Part shown: positions 60,010-64,000 of the stretch, piece after piece
How positions within the stretch are numbered: position 1 is the stretch's first letter
How the letters are laid out: each line of letters starts with the position of its first letter
From: Branchiostoma lanceolatum
Lineage: Eukaryota; Chordata; Leptocardii; Amphioxiformes; Branchiostomatidae
Length of the DNA stretch: 64,000 bases
Reading direction: 5' to 3'
Assembly: GCF_035083965.1 (NCBI RefSeq)
Contig: NC_089724.1
Span: forward strand, 18,122,974 to 18,186,973
Made by a program: the position numbers and the translations under genes
Notes under the pieces: generated by a model
The model's input: only the letters and a program-made list of their open reading frames with translations
Told to the model about the DNA's origin: nothing
The model's database searches: none

Positions 60010-63000
60010 CTACATGACAAAAACCTTCTCCACCTGGTCAATAGTGTAGGTTTCCTTGGTACGGGGGCAGACCACCTTGCCTCCATTCTCAGCAGCCATG
60101 GCCAGCAGTGCCTGAAACAAGGGAAAAGAAGAAAATAAGCTCCTGGAATTCCTCTGTACTGACACCAACTGAGACCCTCTTGCCTATTTCTGTCAAGGAG
60201 TTGAGCTTCTTTATTTATTTATTTATTTTGATTTACCACATTTTTGTGGAAGGATTGACATAACAGGTGAACTATCACCTTTTCAAGATGTCATCCCAGA
60301 CCGGACTGTAAGATTTGGTCCATCGCACGCCGGGGCATGCCCCTACTCTTTTCGAAAGGTGTGGTGGGTTCTTTAACGTGCGCGGGGTGTTGCTCTCCCC
60401 AAACACGGGACCTCCATTTAACGTCCTATCCGAGGGACGTCCCTAACCCTAGATGAGCTAGGTACTCATTTACACCTGAGTGAAGTGAGGAAAGTCGTGT
60501 TAAGTGCCTTTCCCAAGGGCACAACGTCGGGGCGCAAGTTCGGACATGTCTCTGGGCACACCTGGGATTAGATCCCGGGACCCATTGTTTGACAGCCGCG
60601 TGTTCTACAGTTGCGCCACACGACGCCACACAACTTCTTGCTAAGTTTAGTAAACATACAATAAAGCCATACAAAGAAAATGCAAACCCCACCTAGTGTT
60701 GGCAAGCAGTACTGCATATGAACTGCACTACATGAGTTTGCTCCAGTACAAAAAGATTCTGAAGTGATTCATTTACATCCCGTTTCTCAAGTCAACAATA
60801 TTGAAATACGGTAACTATCGACTCACACCAGGACAAACAAACAAACAAAAACACAGAAAAATACATAGACCAAAACAATAACTGTTTCCCTGGAGGTAAT
60901 GAAGTACTGCAATACTGCATGATATCCAAACTTACAGTTTCCCCGTAAACATTCCCATTGGGCATCATCATCGGGGGGTTGTTCTCATTCATGATCTGTC
61001 CGGAGATGTTACAGATGAGACGGGACTGGGCGCAGTGCGAGAAGGGGAGGGGTTTGGCCAGCTCGTTCATCTGCTTACTGCACACAGGACACTGTGAATT
61101 TCTGTAGTTACTCTCCGGGTCACGGTAACAATGGCTGAGTAGGAGTCAAAGACATGACAACTGTGGGGGAAAAGTGTCTCATCTGTTCGGAGTATAGACT
61201 AAGATAAAGCTAACTCAACCTGAGCTACACTTTTGCTACACAACGAAACCACAAGAGGCTGTTGAGAATGTGATTAATTTTGAGTGGCAAAGTTAACATT
61301 CTTATCATTCTATTTATCATGTCTTAAGCCAAGATGAAATATATTGAAATTATATCTGAACTACCACATCAAATTCAAATGTACTAAGCATTTGTTAAAG
61401 AAAGAAATGTTGTTTTAAACCATTTTTTCTTTAAGGATACGGAGTTTTGAGGGATGACAGGCCAGCTTGAAGAGTTAAACAGAAGACCGAGTAGTTGCTA
61501 ATTTGATGAATCTTGAAATTCTCCCACTGGAACTGTTGCACCATGGCATCCCATCTAGAGGGTTCATAAAAATCCTGGGGAAGACAAAAGATGGAAGTAT
61601 ATCTGCCCCCCACCTTCAAAGGGTCAGAAATAATGTGAATACAGGAAGACATTAAATTGCACAGTCTTAACCCAGGAAATATCCTTTTATTGTATCTTGG
61701 CATGTTGTTCTCCATTGGTACATTAAACCCATGGGCTACTTTTCCCTATATCTTAGTAACAGACTGTTGTAACAAATAGTTGAAAGACAACTGAAGATAA
61801 ACAGTATGACCAACACAAGCGAGAAACATGTCGTGTATCGTATTGTCCACTCTCCACTGACCTTGTAAGGCTGGACCTGTGTGTCAGGAGGATAGGCAAG
61901 AAGTCCCATGATTCTTTGCACCTCTGGCATCTGTTCTGGGTCTACTTGGGAGAAGTATTTCCTAGCATGTCTGCAAAGGAGTTGGATTGAATAAGTCAAT
62001 TCAGAAGAAAATACACTGCTTTGTATCTTGACCTTTTCCATCATATAAATGCTAATACCTCTTTTATGACTTTTGATTCTGTTTCTAGTTTTGGTTTTGA
62101 CCCCCCCCCCCCCCAAAGCAAAAGCATACACTATTTCCTAGTAGACCACATCAGACATTATTTGTATATCCAAATGAATTCTAAAAAGTTGAAATGGCAT
62201 TTTCTTTGCATAGACTGATATAATCCTAGAATATCTACTTACTTCACGGCATCTAGTCTGTGGTTTCCTCGAACAAGCTCGATAAATTCTTGTGTTCGCA
62301 GATTAAACTCTAGGGTGCTCTGAAATGAATGGAAAACACAACAAAAATTCTAAAGGTTATTCACATGGAATGTCTGATTATATCTAAATCATATATAAGA
62401 AATTGAGACATTTCTCCTAAATGAAATTTGAGACAGAAGAAGAAATGTTTGATATGAGAAAATTTGATGTATTTTGAAGTTACAGTCTGACCAACAGAGA
62501 TATGTGCATGCATGTTCGAGTTAAGGTATCATGATGGGAACAGCCCATATATTTACCATCTTAGTGACCACTGAAGTCAGAGTAAGCTGTAGACAGAAAA
62601 TTGGGGTCAGGGTTTGCTTCCAATTTCAAACAGGGGTGCAAAAAACATGGGTGTACTCAATCATGAAACAATAAAAAAAAAGGAGCAACATGTACATAGC
62701 AGGTTCCCGTTTTGGCAGTGAGCTTTTACTGAAATTGTCCAAGTTATGCAAATGTTATCACTAATTGGCATACTTAGGATAACCTTTCACACAGGGCAGC
62801 ACAGGGTGTACCTCTGTCTAAAACTTGACTCAAAAGATGTGACCGTTTGCATTCCACTGAGAAAACATTTTTAAGTGGTGAATGGTCCCTCAAGTCCAGG
62901 GCTGCCATTGTCAGCAGCACCATCAGAACTTTCTCTTGGATTACATTTCAAGGTAGAAACTTTCCCCAAGTAACCAATCTCCATCATATTGAAGAATGTC

Positions 63001-63848
63001 CTGTATATCATTTCTAAAGATCAAAATAAACATTGTTACATCCTCACCTTCATCTTGCGCAGCTTGGACTTGTTGTCATGACACCAGGCTAGACAGGGGG
63101 CCGTCTCATGCCTCTTTAGTGACTCCTCCACTTCTTTAGACACCAGGAACAGGTCAATGTTTGTGTAATCCTGGTAGCACAGAACAACATGACAAACTCG
63201 AATCAAAACATCTAAATCACACCCACATGTGCTTTCTTAAAATGCATCGGAAAGGAATCAAAAACATTAGCACAGGCCAAATTCATCTTTCTCAAATTGG
63301 ATATGTCAGCACCTCTTTCAATAAATCTTGTGGTACATTTCTTAGTACAGTGTACATAGCAAATTCACTAACTAAAGAAAAGCAGACCTGTACAAATCTA
63401 AACAAACAAAATGCCCACAGGTTTATATTAGGCATCGTATTCTAATGAACATGTATATTGTAATGACTTTTTATTCCATTTATTGCAGGTCATGTTTACA
63501 TTGTACGTTCAACTGCACTTTTGTGGGTCAGCCGTTACCAGTGAGAGCTGCCTTGACTGATTGAAGTGAATTGTTTCATTCTTAATAAATACAAACACAA
63601 ATTTAAAACTAAAAAATTTGGCAAATCATAATTGCATTTATCACCTCTATTCCAGAGTGCTTGGCCAGCTTCATTGCCGTATTGTAGTAGCCACATCTCA
63701 GGAAATGTTCCACTAGCATTCTGTCAAGCCGTTTCTTCTTCCACTGGATAACTGTGCTCGGCTGTTCGCTGTCATGCAGCTTCAGGTGATCGATTCGGCG
63801 CTTGCACACTTTTGCCGAATCATCCTCTGCCAAAATGGCTTCCTCTGC
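60010..63848 (-). CDS. MAEA: MAEA, GID/CTLH E3 ubiquitin ligase subunit (C-terminal part; 5' end off window)
   Basis: Seven exons in transcript order: 63645-63848, 63048-63170, 62243-62319, 61862-61970, 61441-61574, 60936-61134, 60010-60111, all in phase, give ~315 of about 396 residues. Recognisable blocks are [26 protein letters not shown] (LisH/CTLH region), [41 protein letters not shown] (CRA region), [14 protein letters not shown], then the degenerate RING CPVC...[15 protein letters not shown]...KVVCPRTKE and the C-terminal EKVFVM. MAEA pairs with RMND5 to form the catalytic core of the CTLH ligase, homologous to yeast Gid9/Gid2. It was first named for erythroblast-macrophage attachment. 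The stop is at 60010-60012. The N-terminal exons lie right of 63848; 63849-64000 is intron. Confidence 0.95.
60180..60640. repeat. Dispersed non-coding repeat with conserved core in MAEA intron
   Basis: The ~460-base unit contains TTTATTTATTTATTTTGATT, CCTTTCCCAAGGGCACAACG, CTGGGATTAGATCCCGGGAC and CGCCACACGACGCCACACAA. Cores of this form (AAGGGCACAAC followed by a GGGATT...CCCGGGACC block) are familiar from repeats in marine invertebrate genomes. A tRNA-like B box is suggested but not shown. A worn copy lies at 44400-44640. Confidence 0.6.
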
Positions 63849-64000
63849 CTTCAATGGTAAAAAAACAAGAGCTTTTAAAAAAAGCTGGCGTTTCGGCTAC
63901 GTTTATGAGTGTGAATTGTCTTTTCCCTTTACTTGAAGTAAAATCTGCCAGAGGAAGTCACTCAAGGGCTGTTCAGTCTATAAGAAAAATTGTCATTTTG

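Noticed and set aside
1..64000. tRNA, rRNA, CRISPR or bacterial-type operon features
   Set aside because: None seen. The window is eukaryotic nuclear DNA with spliced genes.

Overview
This is an intron-rich animal nuclear sequence with chordate-type gene structures. The protein similarities, exon phases and many short non-autonomous DNA elements suggest a cephalochordate such as Branchiostoma. That assignment is inference from recalled protein families, because no database search was possible. All gene models below were built by hand from splice sites, reading phase and remembered homologues. Every exon junction in the six main genes keeps the reading frame.

Layout, left to right. 198-9980 (minus): the N-terminal ~429 codons of VPS51 (GARP/EARP tethering complex), with the 3' part off the window. 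An intronless neutral cholesterol ester hydrolase/arylacetamide deacetylase-like gene (3295-4512, plus) sits inside one VPS51 intron. About 9981-10350 is a compact head-to-head promoter region. 11519-43411 (plus): a complete dynactin subunit 1 gene (DCTN1, p150Glued) of about 1,348 codons, with a run of small basic/serine-rich exons after the CAP-Gly domain. Inside a 6.4-kb intron of DCTN1, on the same strand, lies a ~2.8-kb ORF derived from a pogo/Tigger transposase (15509-18373). It has three tandem CENP-B-type DNA-binding modules and a DDE domain in which all three catalytic acids appear to be replaced. 45520-48270 (minus): PCED1-like SGNH/PC-esterase gene, convergent with DCTN1. 51682-55993 (plus): a TEX36 homologue, divergent from PCED1. 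60010-63848 (minus): the C-terminal ~315 codons of MAEA (GID/CTLH E3 ligase), convergent with TEX36, with the 5' part off the window.

Most of the remaining DNA is intron or UTR with non-autonomous transposons: two hAT-like elements with 8-bp duplications, two TTAA-flanked elements with long inverted ends, a 1.09-kb TA-flanked element, and at least five fold-back hairpins. No rRNA, tRNA or CRISPR array was seen. The genes do not form an operon. VPS51 (retrograde tethering) and DCTN1 (dynein cargo transport) share a promoter region and related trafficking roles, which may be coincidence.

The most unusual item is the triple-module transposase-derived ORF. It looks catalytically dead but is open end to end, and its open frame begins exactly at a plausible 3' splice site that is in phase with the upstream DCTN1 exon. 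This raises a testable host-transposase fusion hypothesis.
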